This document shows, one piece after another, positions 20,038 to 28,756 of a DNA stretch of 64,000 nt. Position numbers and translations under genes: made by a program. The stretch covers positions 2,728,001 through 2,792,000 of the forward strand of contig NZ_CP050134.2 in assembly GCF_011612265.2 (NCBI RefSeq). The letters are read 5' to 3'. This DNA comes from Corynebacterium matruchotii. Its GTDB lineage: Bacteria > Actinomycetota > Actinomycetes > Mycobacteriales > Mycobacteriaceae. The notes under the pieces were generated by a model. That model saw nothing but the letters and a program-made list of their open reading frames with translations. It was not told where the DNA came from and did no database searches. Positions within the stretch are counted from its first letter, which is position 1. The number at the start of each line of letters is the position of its first letter.

Positions 20038-20205
20038 CCCAAGCTTTACGACGCCGCACCCCAGGGCGTGTGACTTTTCATTCAGGTGTGGGGAAATGCG
20101 ACAAATGACATATGGTCTGGTGTAAAACCGGTTTTGTGTTTATACTGAGTGCAACAGCACCCCCAACGCCTCTCAACGATGCGCCTCCTGGGGGCCCTCT
20201 AGTCT

Positions 20206-21222
20206 TTGAAGATAGAAAAACTTTACATGGTGAGCCCCTATCTGTTGCCGGAAAACCGAGAAGCCTACCTGCGTTCCAAGGGATTGATAGAAGGCGACAT
20301 ATCTGACGATGACCGCGAGTGGCTTTATTTCATTAACCCCCACTACCTGATTAGTTATGCACGCAACTACCAGTTGCTGGTTGAACAAAACCAAATCACC
20401 GAACCCAAAACCCTCAACAACATTCGGGGGATTGTTGAGGCGGACGCCCAATTAGCGGCCATTTTGATGCCATGGATGCGCACGGCCGAGCTGAATCTTC
20501 GGGCCCTGACATTGAAACATTATTGCGCAGGCCACCAGTTTGGCGACGGCTACCTGGATATTAGCCGGTGGACGCGCATGCAGGAAGGGGATGACAAACG
20601 CCTGCAAGGAGCATTGCTGAATAGTATTTCCCGCTGTGGCGAACCCCATGTGACAGAGCACTTGGATAGGAAATGGGCAAAAACCCACACTGGTGACCGG
20701 CCGAAAGTCTATGACAACCACGAACACGAGCTGTGGCTGGAGCTCTGCAGCGGGCTACCGTTATGGGCGGTTGTCGATAGTTTTTCGATGGGCACATTGG
20801 GGAAGTTTATTATGCGCTGTGGCGTGCAGTCGCAAGAAAATCCACTGTTTAAGGTCATCGCCGGAGAGCTGGGTATTACGGCGAAATATTTTGGTACCGC
20901 CGTTGAGAGTTTCGGCATCACCCGAAACCTCCTGTTTCACCACCAACGGCTGTGGATGCGCCCCATGCCGAAAAGTCCGGGACTGTCCAAAGATTTGATT
21001 CGGAAGTATCGGAACTATGATTTTAAAGAGAAACACAAGCAGGCCCAGTTCATTGCCCTGCTGACGATCTCTAGGTTCCTGCCCCGAAAGCAACGCGACT
21101 GCTACTTGGATGAGCTGGAGAACACAATCGACCAAAACGAAGTATTTTCACTGGGGATCAAGAAACCCCCGTTCCCTTGGATAAGGAAGCCTGATAGGCG
21201 TAGGAGATCGGGAAATAGCTGA
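20206..21222 (+). CDS. Abi family protein (AbiD/AbiF type, HEPN)
   Basis: 338 residues from a TTG codon; ATG at 20227 is an alternative start with no clear difference in signal. The order of features is that of the Abi_2 family: SKGL then DDDREWLYFINPHYLISYARNYQ near the N-terminus, ELNLRALTLKHYC in the middle, and TRNLLFHHQRLW, where Arg240 and His245 form the R-x4-H of HEPN ribonucleases. Family members in lactococci abort phage infection, and others are the toxin-like half of RNA-targeting systems. No antitoxin or RNA gene partner is obvious next to it. It is the first of several possible defence genes (Fic, XRE pairs) in 20-27 kb. Confidence 0.8.
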   Translation: MKIEKLYMVSPYLLPENREAYLRSKGLIEGDISDDDREWLYFINPHYLISYARNYQLLVEQNQITEPKTLNNIRGIVEADAQLAAILMPWMRTAELNLRALTLKHYCAGHQFGDGYLDISRWTRMQEGDDKRLQGALLNSISRCGEPHVTEHLDRKWAKTHTGDRPKVYDNHEHELWLELCSGLPLWAVVDSFSMGTLGKFIMRCGVQSQENPLFKVIAGELGITAKYFGTAVESFGITRNLLFHHQRLWMRPMPKSPGLSKDLIRKYRNYDFKEKHKQAQFIALLTISRFLPRKQRDCYLDELENTIDQNEVFSLGIKKPPFPWIRKPDRRRRSGNS

Positions 21223-21240
21223 ACGGCAACACGGATGAGC

Positions 21241-21254
21241 CCTAGGCGCCTAGG
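21241..21254. promoter_or_regulatory. 14-bp perfect palindrome upstream of the AbrB-type gene
   Basis: CCTAGGCGCCTAGG reads the same on both strands and lies 61 bases before the GTG start of the next gene, a position that suits an operator. It could equally be chance or part of a weak terminator after the Abi gene. Confidence 0.3.
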
Positions 21255-21315
21255 CATTCGGGTGAGCAACCAAGGGGTTTAGACGCAAGCAGCACCGCCT
21301 CCTACACTTAAAACA

Positions 21316-22389
21316 GTGAAGCAAATTCCCGAACTTCCCGTTTTTGATAAACGCTGGCTTGCGGTTGCTCCGTTAAGCATTGCCGTGGGATTTATCTTTT
21401 ACAGGTGGAATGTTCCTGCCGCATGGATTCTCGCGGCGATTCTCTGCGCCGGCGGCTGCGCACTATTGACCGGCCGTGAACTGGCGGTCCACTCCGAAGT
21501 GGAAGGATTCGCCAAGGCATTGATCGCCATGATTACGGCAGTCCCATTGATCACAACCCCACCACAGCAGTTGGCGCTCTTTATTCTTCCAGGTCTCATG
21601 GTCGCCGCCGTGACTCTGGTCATGAGTTTTGTAGGTGGGTTCGTGCTCGCACGGGCGAGCTCGGGCGAGATCACCCAGGAGACAGCAATTTTATCGTTGC
21701 TGGCGGGTGGGGCGTCCATAATGCCGCCCCTAGCCCAAGAACTGGGGGCGGATTACCGTTATGTTGCGCTCTCCCAGTATTTACGCCTGTTCACGGTTAC
21801 CATTACTTTGCCGCTGATCACACCATTATTAGGTCTGCATTCGCAGGGTGCTGTTGCCACGCAGCCTCATGGCGCATTCACGTGGATGAGCTGGGTAGTG
21901 ATGATCTTCATCGTTGTTTTCGGCGAACGGGTGGGTAAACTCCTCCACTTTCCTGCCGCAGGGCTCTCTACGCCGCTGGTTCTCACGGTCGTGGCGTATT
22001 TTCTGCTGCCGGCAGGCACATCACTGCTCCCGCCGGATGCGGTGCTGGTGGCAGCATTCGCTGTTATTGGCTGGATGGCTGGTGGTGGCTTATCGACGTC
22101 TGCCCTCACCAGCTTTGCGCGTCAACTCCCCATCACCATTGCCTTTATTGCGACCCTCCTTGCCGGGTGCGCGGCAATGGCGTGGCTGCTGCACGGTTGG
22201 CTTGACGTGTCCTATCTTGATGCTTATCTAGCCACCACACCCGGCGGCCTGGAAGCCGTGCTGGCCTTGTCAAACGAAGCCAATTCCGGCCCGGTTGTTG
22301 CTTCTGTCCAAATCATTCGGCTGTTACCCATCCTGATTATCGCGGGCTGGTTGCCGCAACTTATCCGACTATTTGTCCGCAAAAAATAG
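21316..22389 (+). CDS. AbrB family membrane permease (duplicated AbrB domain)
   Basis: 357 residues, about ten hydrophobic segments in two similar halves, as in the TIGR03082-type duplication. Typical motifs are PAAWILAAILCAGG, LLAGGASIMPPLAQELGADYRYVALSQYLRL in the first half and ATTPGGLEAVLALSNEANSGPVVASVQIIRLLPI in the second. Despite the family name it is not a DNA-binding AbrB; these are integral membrane proteins often annotated as ammonia monooxygenase or putative transporters, with unknown substrate. GTG start. The 3' end overlaps the convergent fic gene by 21 bases. Confidence 0.85.
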   Translation: MKQIPELPVFDKRWLAVAPLSIAVGFIFYRWNVPAAWILAAILCAGGCALLTGRELAVHSEVEGFAKALIAMITAVPLITTPPQQLALFILPGLMVAAVTLVMSFVGGFVLARASSGEITQETAILSLLAGGASIMPPLAQELGADYRYVALSQYLRLFTVTITLPLITPLLGLHSQGAVATQPHGAFTWMSWVVMIFIVVFGERVGKLLHFPAAGLSTPLVLTVVAYFLLPAGTSLLPPDAVLVAAFAVIGWMAGGGLSTSALTSFARQLPITIAFIATLLAGCAAMAWLLHGWLDVSYLDAYLATTPGGLEAVLALSNEANSGPVVASVQIIRLLPILIIAGWLPQLIRLFVRKK

Positions 22390-23157
22390 TTTGTGGAAGG
22401 ATTCGTGCGGGTGGGCACGTCGAAACCCCATCATGCGGTGAAACAACACGGCAGCCGGTTCGGTCGGTAGCTGGGGGCAGTCCTTCCCGACAGAGAGACC
22501 CGGTTGGAGGGCGTCGACAAGCAGGGAAGAATCCAGCGTTGCGGCGGCAACGTAGCGGGCCGCATGCACCTCGGCGGCTACAATCCGGCGCCAATCAAGC
22601 GACCACCCGGCGTGGCGCAGCATGTGGTCGAAAAAATACCGTTGAGTTCGGGAATTCCCGTCAAGGAACGGGTGAATAATCGTTAGCTCTCCCCAATGCC
22701 CCGCCACCGTGCGGAGCGCAGCCTCCCGATCCGTTGCCGACGGCGGGCTCTGCTCAATCCGCCGAAAGAGCCGGTCTAATTCCTGGTCCACGTATGCCGC
22801 CCGGCACATGGCGAGCCCCATGGCCCCCACCTCCCCGGTTCGGATCGTCCCAGCCCACGGATACACGTCACCACAAAGGTAGGCGTGCGTTTTCAGCAGC
22901 GTCTCCCTGGTGAACACCGTCAGGGGCCGTGACGATTCCAGCTTGCTGAGCCGCCGAAACGCGGTTTTCTCAACCAAATCAGTGGCATCACGGCTGGCAT
23001 CTGCCAGGACCTGATGGACCGACTCGTCCGCCGAAACCTCACCCCGAAGGATCCTCCGGGACTCCTCCCGATCCGCTTCGGTCATGGTGTAGCCTGCCAT
23101 CGTCATCGAGGCCGCCACCGCGGCAAGCCGCTGCTCAACGGTACGATTGTCCGCCAT
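22369..23157 (-). CDS. Fic family protein with N-terminal antitoxin-like helix
   Basis: 262 residues from MADNRTVEQR. The Fic motif is HPFLDGNSRTQR (162-173), with the catalytic His162 and the phosphate-binding GNSR, so AMPylation activity is plausible. VYPWAGTIRTGEV and CRAAYVDQELDRLF fit the flap and following helix. Residues 10-55 resemble a VbhA-type antitoxin fused to the enzyme (RLAAVAASMTMAG, then RGEVSADESVHQVLADA); the position of the inhibitory Glu of the S-x3-E-G motif is Ala21 here. The frame is open to 23340, but the extra residues are out-of-frame nnr sequence. It follows nnr by 7 bases, so they are cotranscribed. Confidence 0.88.
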   Translation of the reverse strand: MADNRTVEQRLAAVAASMTMAGYTMTEADREESRRILRGEVSADESVHQVLADASRDATDLVEKTAFRRLSKLESSRPLTVFTRETLLKTHAYLCGDVYPWAGTIRTGEVGAMGLAMCRAAYVDQELDRLFRRIEQSPPSATDREAALRTVAGHWGELTIIHPFLDGNSRTQRYFFDHMLRHAGWSLDWRRIVAAEVHAARYVAAATLDSSLLVDALQPGLSVGKDCPQLPTEPAAVLFHRMMGFRRAHPHESFHKLFFADK

Positions 23158-23164
23158 AACGGGA

Positions 23165-24646
23165 TTACCTGCGGGTGGTGGCAGTGAGCCGGGCCGTGGC
23201 ATCCTGCACATGTGCCGCGATGGGTGACGCCGATGTCGGCGCCGGACCATAGGGGGTTTGGGCAGCCAACCAGGCGGCATCCGCACACAGATGTACCGCA
23301 ATGATCGCAGCCTCATGCAAGGGCCGGCCCAAGGCCGCATGCCGCGCCAACCATGCCCCCATCACCCCAGCCAACACATCACCGCTCCCCGGCGTAGCCG
23401 ACCAGGAATGCCCAGAATTAATGCTGGTGATCGGCTCCGAACCGGGGGTGGCGACAAGCGTGAACCGGCCCTTCCGCACCACAATGAGCCCCAACTGTTC
23501 AGCCAACGCCTGGGTGTCGGTGAGCCGATCCGTCCTGGAGATGCCGGCGACCTCGGCCAGGGTGGCGAACTCCGCATCGTGGGGCGTGACCACCGTTGCA
23601 GCCGTCCGGTTGGCCAATAAATCCATGAGGTCCGCGTTTTTGGCGAGGAGTTTAATGCCATCGGCGTCAATAAGCAGGGGGATATTGCGGCTAAGCAAAT
23701 CCCGCAACTCTGCGGTTGTGGCGCCGCCGGGCCCGGCCACCCATGCCTGCACCTTACCGGCCGTCGCAAGACTGCTGGCAATAACCTCGGGGGTGGCATC
23801 CAACACGAAATCCCGGGCGGCACCAACGTAACGAACCATCGACGGTGTGGCCCGAACTGCGCCCTGAACACACAAAACGCCCGCGCCGGGATACCGCTCG
23901 CTGCCGGCCAGCAACCCCACCACGCCCCGTGAATACTTGTGGTCGTCCGGGCCCGGCTCCAGGGACTCAATTGCGGGGATGCGCGGGATTGGATGCAGCC
24001 CTTCCGGCCATACCCGACCTGTGCCCACTGACCGGTAAACTTGCACGTGGCTTCCCTGCGGTGCGATCCCAATGTCGCCCACCACCACCTCACCGCAGGC
24101 CGGGGACACCGCGTGGGCGTACCGCAGCGTCCCGAACGTCACCGTTGCGGTCGCGGTTATGTGCGCCCCCATCGGCACCCCAGTATCGGGATTGATACCA
24201 CTGGGGACGTCGATGGCCAGGATTGGCGTGCCCGCGCACCGGGCCAGTAATGTGGCCACATCATCCGATAGTCCTTTCGAACCACCTAATCCGATAATGC
24301 CATCAATCACCAGGTCATAATCCCCGAGCTTGGTGACAAATTGGCCGCCAGCATGTTCGAATGCCGCGGCGGCGCGTTCGTGAATTCGGGTGCCGACTCT
24401 GATCGCTTCGACGTGATGCCCGGCGCGGGCCAGCTCGGCGCCGGCGTACAGCCCGTCGCCGCCATTGCCCCCGGATCCGGCCACTACCAGCACGTTTCCC
24501 GGGTAGGCGGCATTCGGCAGCGTTTCTGCCAGCAGCGTTGCGGCTGCCTGCGCGACATGGCCGGCGGCCTGCTTCATGAGAGCGTCATCGGGGCCGATCA
24601 GCGGCGCCTCAGCGTCCCGGATGGCCTGCACGGAATAGGCATACAT
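23165..24646 (-). CDS. nnr: bifunctional NAD(P)HX epimerase / ADP-dependent dehydratase
   Basis: Repairs hydrated NADH and NADPH: the N-terminal half epimerises S/R-NAD(P)HX, the C-terminal half dehydrates the S form with ADP. 493 residues from MYAYSVQAIRDAE. The YjeF_N part shows VAGSGGNGGDGLYAGAELA, DGIIGLGG and AIDVPSGINPDTG. The ribokinase-like part shows GVVGLLAGSERYPGAGVL, LIDADGIKLL, VVTPHDAEF and TPGSGDVLAGVMGAWLA, where the Asp of GSGD is catalytic. Complete; likely cytosolic. Cotranscribed with fic. Confidence 0.92.
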   Translation of the reverse strand: MYAYSVQAIRDAEAPLIGPDDALMKQAAGHVAQAAATLLAETLPNAAYPGNVLVVAGSGGNGGDGLYAGAELARAGHHVEAIRVGTRIHERAAAAFEHAGGQFVTKLGDYDLVIDGIIGLGGSKGLSDDVATLLARCAGTPILAIDVPSGINPDTGVPMGAHITATATVTFGTLRYAHAVSPACGEVVVGDIGIAPQGSHVQVYRSVGTGRVWPEGLHPIPRIPAIESLEPGPDDHKYSRGVVGLLAGSERYPGAGVLCVQGAVRATPSMVRYVGAARDFVLDATPEVIASSLATAGKVQAWVAGPGGATTAELRDLLSRNIPLLIDADGIKLLAKNADLMDLLANRTAATVVTPHDAEFATLAEVAGISRTDRLTDTQALAEQLGLIVVRKGRFTLVATPGSEPITSINSGHSWSATPGSGDVLAGVMGAWLARHAALGRPLHEAAIIAVHLCADAAWLAAQTPYGPAPTSASPIAAHVQDATARLTATTRR

Positions 24647-24665
24647 GACCCCAGGATAACGGTTT

Positions 24666-25496
24666 TTACGATGCCGCACGTCGCCCTAACCCCGCGATCC
24701 TTCGGCGCACTTCCGGCGGTGGGGGTGTGTGGCGTTCGGGTTCCACCGCCGGCACGATTGGGGGTGGCCCATCGTGTGCGCACCGGATGACCAGGCTGTT
24801 TCCGTTGGTGTCTTCGGTTTGGGCCATGCCGCGGTCGTCGCAGTGTGGGCACGCCGCAATGCTCGCTTTACGACGCTCAGCCTCCCGGTTTTCCCACTCC
24901 ACCACCAAGGCTTCGGCTCTTTCCCGCTCGGCCCGGCATGCGTGGCATGCCGGCACGTAGCCGTTTGGTGGGATGTGCGCATGGTCGGGGCAGCGGGCCG
25001 CTGCGGGGTTGGGCGGGGGATCGGCGGTGACCTGTCCCCCTCCTCTCTTATTCTCTTCTATTACTTCTTCTCTTACGCGAGGGACGTCATCGTGGACATT
25101 GTGGTGGACATCCTGAGGTGGGCTGTTTTGTGGTTTTGCTGGTTTTCGCTGTTCAGGCCGGTTTTGGGCTCGTGATCGCTGTTTTGATTCCCGCCATTTT
25201 CTGCGCCGTTCTTCCACCTCTTCTCGGGACAAATTGTGTTCAAACCAGTGACAAAAGATGTACACTTTGGTTCCATTTTGTTCGGATTCTGCCCATACAT
25301 TGTTCTTGATGAGTGTCTTAATTTGTCGCACGGTGCCGCCAAGATGGCGGACGATTTTGGCGGGGATGACCCCGTCGGTGAGGTGTCGTTTGCACCAGGT
25401 GCCGCAGGTGACCCAGAGGCCGCGGGCGGACATATTGACTTCGAAGAATTCGGGACTGTCGTAGAAATTGACGTCGACCGGAAAATAGATGGACAT
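24666..25496 (-). CDS. phage/plasmid-type replication-associated protein
   Basis: 276 residues. The N-terminal 90 residues (VDVNFYDSPEFFEVNMSARGLWVTCGTWCKRHLTDGVIPAKIVRHLGG then VYIFCHWFEHNLSREEVEERR) match the winged-helix start of actinophage proteins found in replication modules. After a basic, Gln/Pro-rich linker come two Cys-x2-Cys pairs (CPDHAHIP with CHACRAERE; CPHCDDRG), possible zinc sites. No other phage structural or integrase gene is near. It diverges from an XRE regulator gene, the arrangement of a phage control region, so this looks like a phage or integrated-plasmid remnant. GAGGAG precedes ATG. Confidence 0.7.
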   Translation of the reverse strand: MSIYFPVDVNFYDSPEFFEVNMSARGLWVTCGTWCKRHLTDGVIPAKIVRHLGGTVRQIKTLIKNNVWAESEQNGTKVYIFCHWFEHNLSREEVEERRRKWRESKQRSRAQNRPEQRKPAKPQNSPPQDVHHNVHDDVPRVREEVIEENKRGGGQVTADPPPNPAAARCPDHAHIPPNGYVPACHACRAERERAEALVVEWENREAERRKASIAACPHCDDRGMAQTEDTNGNSLVIRCAHDGPPPIVPAVEPERHTPPPPEVRRRIAGLGRRAAS

Positions 25497-25664
25497 GTGG
25501 GCTCCTCATCGTTGCCAGAGGCGGTTGCTGCATCATATTTGCAGTTAAAAGTGTTATTTACGATACGTTCCTATATAATCACATACTAATTAGATTCTCG
25601 TGACTGTGCCATAACGGGTGTGAGTGCTCTGGGACTAGTGCTGTCATGCGGTAGAAATTAGGGT

Positions 25665-26174
25665 ATGACTGAACCGGTATTTATAAGTGAAAATCCTGAA
25701 TCATTTGGTGTTGCAATTAAGCGGTTACGGGAAGCACAAGGATGGACACGAGCAGATTTCTTACGGCAACTAGGAAAAACCGGCTACTACATGCACGCAA
25801 CCACATTAAAAAGAATCGAGGAAGGCGAGCAGATAGCAAAGGTTCATGAGGCAGTTATCATTTCCCGATTATTCGGTGTGACTGTTGAAGAGATGGGTCC
25901 TGTAGGAATGGATGAGGAAAAGCAGCTGCTTGCTTATCTCAAACATTCAAATACGCTATTCGCGGATATTGGGGCGAGGTTTACTGAGATAGTGAGTTCT
26001 TGGCTACAGGAACGACAGACATTGCAACAACATGTAGAAAGGGCTAATGAGTTGGGATTAGCCGAGAGTAATGAAGATCTATCTACTGCTCATCAATTAT
26101 TACTTAAATTTGGCACATTTGAAGCTATTCAAAAAGATGTTCTAAATAGGCTTAAAGAAAAAGAGAACAGGTGA
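25665..26174 (+). CDS. XRE-type DNA-binding protein, copy 1
   Basis: 169 residues. An N-terminal HTH_3 domain (about 14-75: IKRLREAQGWTRADFLRQLG, then HATTLKRIEEGEQIAKVHEAVIISRLFGVTVEEM) is followed by a helical region probably used for dimerisation (WLQERQTLQQHVERANELG). It diverges from the phage-type gene and is followed 44 bases later by a paralogue. Likely a repressor of its own region. More AT-rich than copy 2. No ribosome binding site is seen before ATG. Confidence 0.8.
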   Translation: MTEPVFISENPESFGVAIKRLREAQGWTRADFLRQLGKTGYYMHATTLKRIEEGEQIAKVHEAVIISRLFGVTVEEMGPVGMDEEKQLLAYLKHSNTLFADIGARFTEIVSSWLQERQTLQQHVERANELGLAESNEDLSTAHQLLLKFGTFEAIQKDVLNRLKEKENR

Positions 26175-26218
26175 GACGCTCAAAATGCTGGCTTGGTTTT
26201 TCCGGTAAAAATTGAGGT

Positions 26219-26725
26219 ATGAACAATACTTCATGGGTCGACCACTCCGAGTTATTCGGCGATACAGTCCGGCAAATGCGTGAAGCTCGCGGGTGGACCC
26301 GGGCTGATTTGCTGCGTGAATTAGACAAAATCGGCTACTGCATGCACGCCACAGTGTTGGCGCGGATTGAAAAAGGCGACCGAATCGCTAGAGTCGCCGA
26401 AGCCCTCGCAATCGCACAATTATTCGGAACAACTGTTGAGGAAATGAACTCCGTCGGCATGAGCGACAAGACCTGGGCAATCATCCAGCTCAATCGCACA
26501 AATGCCCTGTTCGCCGATACCGGAACCCGGCTTTCCGAAATAATTGAGCATTGGTTAGAAGAGCGCCAAACGTTACGGCGTCGCATAGAAGCAGTAGAAG
26601 GATTCGGGGTGACCGAGGAAGACGACGACCTGTCCACCGCCTACCAGCTGCTTGCCGAATTCGGCACGCTCGACGCCATCCAAAAGTACGTCGTAACCAA
26701 GCGTAAAAGAGAAAGCGCAGGCTAG
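26219..26725 (+). CDS. XRE-type DNA-binding protein, copy 2
   Basis: 168 residues, collinear with copy 1: QMREARGWTRADLLRELDKIGYCMHATVLARIEKGDRIARVAEALAIAQLFGTTVEEM and a C-terminal WLEERQTLRRRIEAVEGFG. The helix-turn-helix recognition region differs little (HATTLKRIEEG against HATVLARIEKG), so the two may bind similar sites. Its higher GC suggests an older residence or a different donor. The stop overlaps the convergent nei gene by 4 bases. Confidence 0.8.
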   Translation: MNNTSWVDHSELFGDTVRQMREARGWTRADLLRELDKIGYCMHATVLARIEKGDRIARVAEALAIAQLFGTTVEEMNSVGMSDKTWAIIQLNRTNALFADTGTRLSEIIEHWLEERQTLRRRIEAVEGFGVTEEDDDLSTAYQLLAEFGTLDAIQKYVVTKRKRESAG

Positions 26726-27528
26726 TCACCTTTTTGGCAGGTGGGGCACCAGAAAAGATTCCGCCCTTCCATCACCTGCTCGTTGATAGGTGTGCCGCAT
26801 ATATAGCATTTCTGACCGGCACGCCTATACACATATACCTCCCCGCCATGGTCGTCGACACGCGGCGGGCGATTCATTGCCTCGGGCGTGTGTTCGGGTC
26901 GCACGGTGTCGATGCGCCCCGCCTTGACCCCCTCGGCCATGAGCTGCACCAGATCAGCCCAAATCGCGTCGAAATCCGCATCCTTACCGCTGCTAAACGG
27001 GTCAATCCCCAGCCGAAATAGCGTCTCAGCACGGTAAATATTGCCCACGCCAGGAAACAACGACTGATCCATAAGCAGCGACGCAATACTCCGGTTCGAC
27101 TTATTGACCTTCTCTTTAATGGGCTTCGGGTCCGCATCGGCCCGCAGCGGATCCGCCCCCAGCTTATCGACGGCCACCGCCTTCTCCTCCGCCGTAATCA
27201 GCCGACACCACTGTGGCCCCCGCAGGTTTGCAGCAATAGTATTGGTGGCCATGTGCAGCCGAATCTGCCCCTTGGTTTCCGCAGGGTCCTCGAAATGCAA
27301 CGAACCGATGAGCCCCAAATGTATATAGATAATGCGCTCCGGTTGGGAAACATCAAACTCGATAAACAGATGTTTCCCATAGGCATCCGACTCCAGGTAT
27401 GGCTGACCGTCCAGGGTTCGGGCCTGGGCATCAAATCTGCCCTGCGGCGAGGTGACTATTGGGCTGGTGTCCGTGAATTCACGATTGAGATGTTGGGCAA
27501 GACGATGAATGACGTGGCCTTCAGGCAT
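26722..27528 (-). CDS. Fpg/Nei family DNA glycosylase (Nei2-like)
   Basis: Base-excision repair enzyme removing oxidised pyrimidines, with AP-lyase activity. 268 residues from MPEGHVIHRLA, placing the catalytic Pro at position 2 and Glu at 3. YGKHLFIEF holds the conserved Lys, SLLMDQSLFPGVGNIYRAETLFRLGIDP is the H2TH region, and the C-terminal zinc finger is CYICGTPINEQ...FWCPTCQ (Cys-x2-Cys...Cys-x2-Cys). The frame is open to 27549 but Pro2 must be next to the start, so 27528 is the start. It abuts hairpin array A upstream. Confidence 0.92.
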   Translation of the reverse strand: MPEGHVIHRLAQHLNREFTDTSPIVTSPQGRFDAQARTLDGQPYLESDAYGKHLFIEFDVSQPERIIYIHLGLIGSLHFEDPAETKGQIRLHMATNTIAANLRGPQWCRLITAEEKAVAVDKLGADPLRADADPKPIKEKVNKSNRSIASLLMDQSLFPGVGNIYRAETLFRLGIDPFSSGKDADFDAIWADLVQLMAEGVKAGRIDTVRPEHTPEAMNRPPRVDDHGGEVYVYRRAGQKCYICGTPINEQVMEGRNLFWCPTCQKGD

Positions 27529-27570
27529 AGGTGTGTAGTCTAGTCCCATTCCCCGTCCAAAGCATGTCTA

Positions 27571-28756
27571 CTAGTGGAGCCGCGTTGCTTTCTCATGCTG
27601 CAGGGAGATCCTCGGGGCCGGCCCCAGCACCTTAGCGGCCGCAAACTCCAGCTCAGCACTTGTGCGGCACCAAGCTTGCCTGTAGCTGTTCTTCTAAGCT
27701 GCGAAACCCTCCTGTGGCAAGCTTGGGGGCTTACGTTTCGACAGAAACGCAGCTTAGAACAATTACTAACAGTACTGCTTTCGTGTATCCACGAGGCTGC
27801 ATGAATGCTAAGCGGGGTTTCCACCTGAAACTGATGCCTTTGGGTGCTCCTTGAACTGGAAACCCCGCTTATCAGAAGTGCTGAGCTAGACTTCGGATTC
27901 CCTCCCCATGCTTCTCTTGTTGTTACGTATATCTGCTACCCTGAACTCAAGCTTAGTACTGGTGCAGCTGGCCTTGTAGCGCAATCTCTAAGCTGTAAAA
28001 CCCTCCCGATTGAGCTTGGGCGCCTTGGGTTTTGGCGGAAGTGGAGCTTAGAACATGCACTACCCGTTTCTCCCTGGGGCTGCAAGAGTTCTAAGCGGGG
28101 TTTCTCCCAATGGGCTGGCGCGCTCCAGGCGAAACACAGGACCTAAACCAGAAACCCCGCTTAGATAATATGCAGCCCTACTACTTCACGCTGCCCAAAT
28201 TCAAGCTCAGCATCCGTGCAGCCGACTATGTAGCACTACGCCTAAGCTGTAAAACCCTCCCAGCTGAGCTTGGCCGTCTTGGGTTTTGCCAGAAATGCAG
28301 CTTAGAACGCTTACTACTCGTGTTTTCTCGTGGCTGCAATTGTTCTAAGCGGGGTTTCTGGCTGAAACTGGTACTCGTAGGTGGCCCCGAAACCAGAAAC
28401 CCCGTTTAGCAGAAGTGCTGAGCTTGACTTTGGGTTTTTGCCTGTTGCTACTCCTGCTGGTATGCACACCTGCTACCCGGAACTACAGCTCAGCACTAGT
28501 GCAGCCAATGCCGTAGCACAATATCTAAGCTGCAAAACCCTCCCAGAGACGCTTCAAAAGCACCACGTTTTGACAGAAACGCAGCTTAGAACACCTGCTA
28601 TCCGCGTCGCCCCACCACAGCCTGGAGTTGCAAGAGTTCTAAGCGGGATTTCTCCCAATAGGCTGGCGCGCCCCATCCGAAACAAGGCGCCTAAACCGGA
28701 AACCCCGCTTAGATAATATGCAGCCCTACTACTTCACGGGTGCTAAGCGGGGTTTC
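27571..28756. repeat. hairpin array A: about four cycles of three alternating long hairpins
   Basis: A 1.2-kb non-coding array with a period of about 254-294 bases. Each cycle has three hairpins. H1: CTAAGCTGcaAAACCC ... GGGTTTT ... GCAGCTTAG, at 27694-27757, 27988-28051, 28242-28305 and 28525-28589. H2: CTAAGCGGGGTTTC ... GAAACCCCGCTTAG, at 27808-27871, 28091-28164, 28345-28409 and 28639-28712, plus a solitary left arm at 28743-28756. H3: AGTGCTGAGCT ... AGCTCAGCACT, at 27877-27960 and 28414-28497, with degenerate or one-armed copies near 27571-27660 and 28203-28213. Loops are about 40-60 bases and less conserved. Reading frames through the array are interrupted and shift between cycles, so it is not protein-coding. 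Confidence 0.9.

Noticed and set aside
27574..28716. Several 60-110-codon frames within array A with similar peptides in array B (for example SRSAELDFGFLP)
   Set aside because: The similarity comes from the repeated DNA; frames shift between cycles and lack start signals.
27571..28756. Array A as a CRISPR array
   Set aside because: The repeats are three different palindromes with long variable loops, spacing is irregular, and no cas gene is present.
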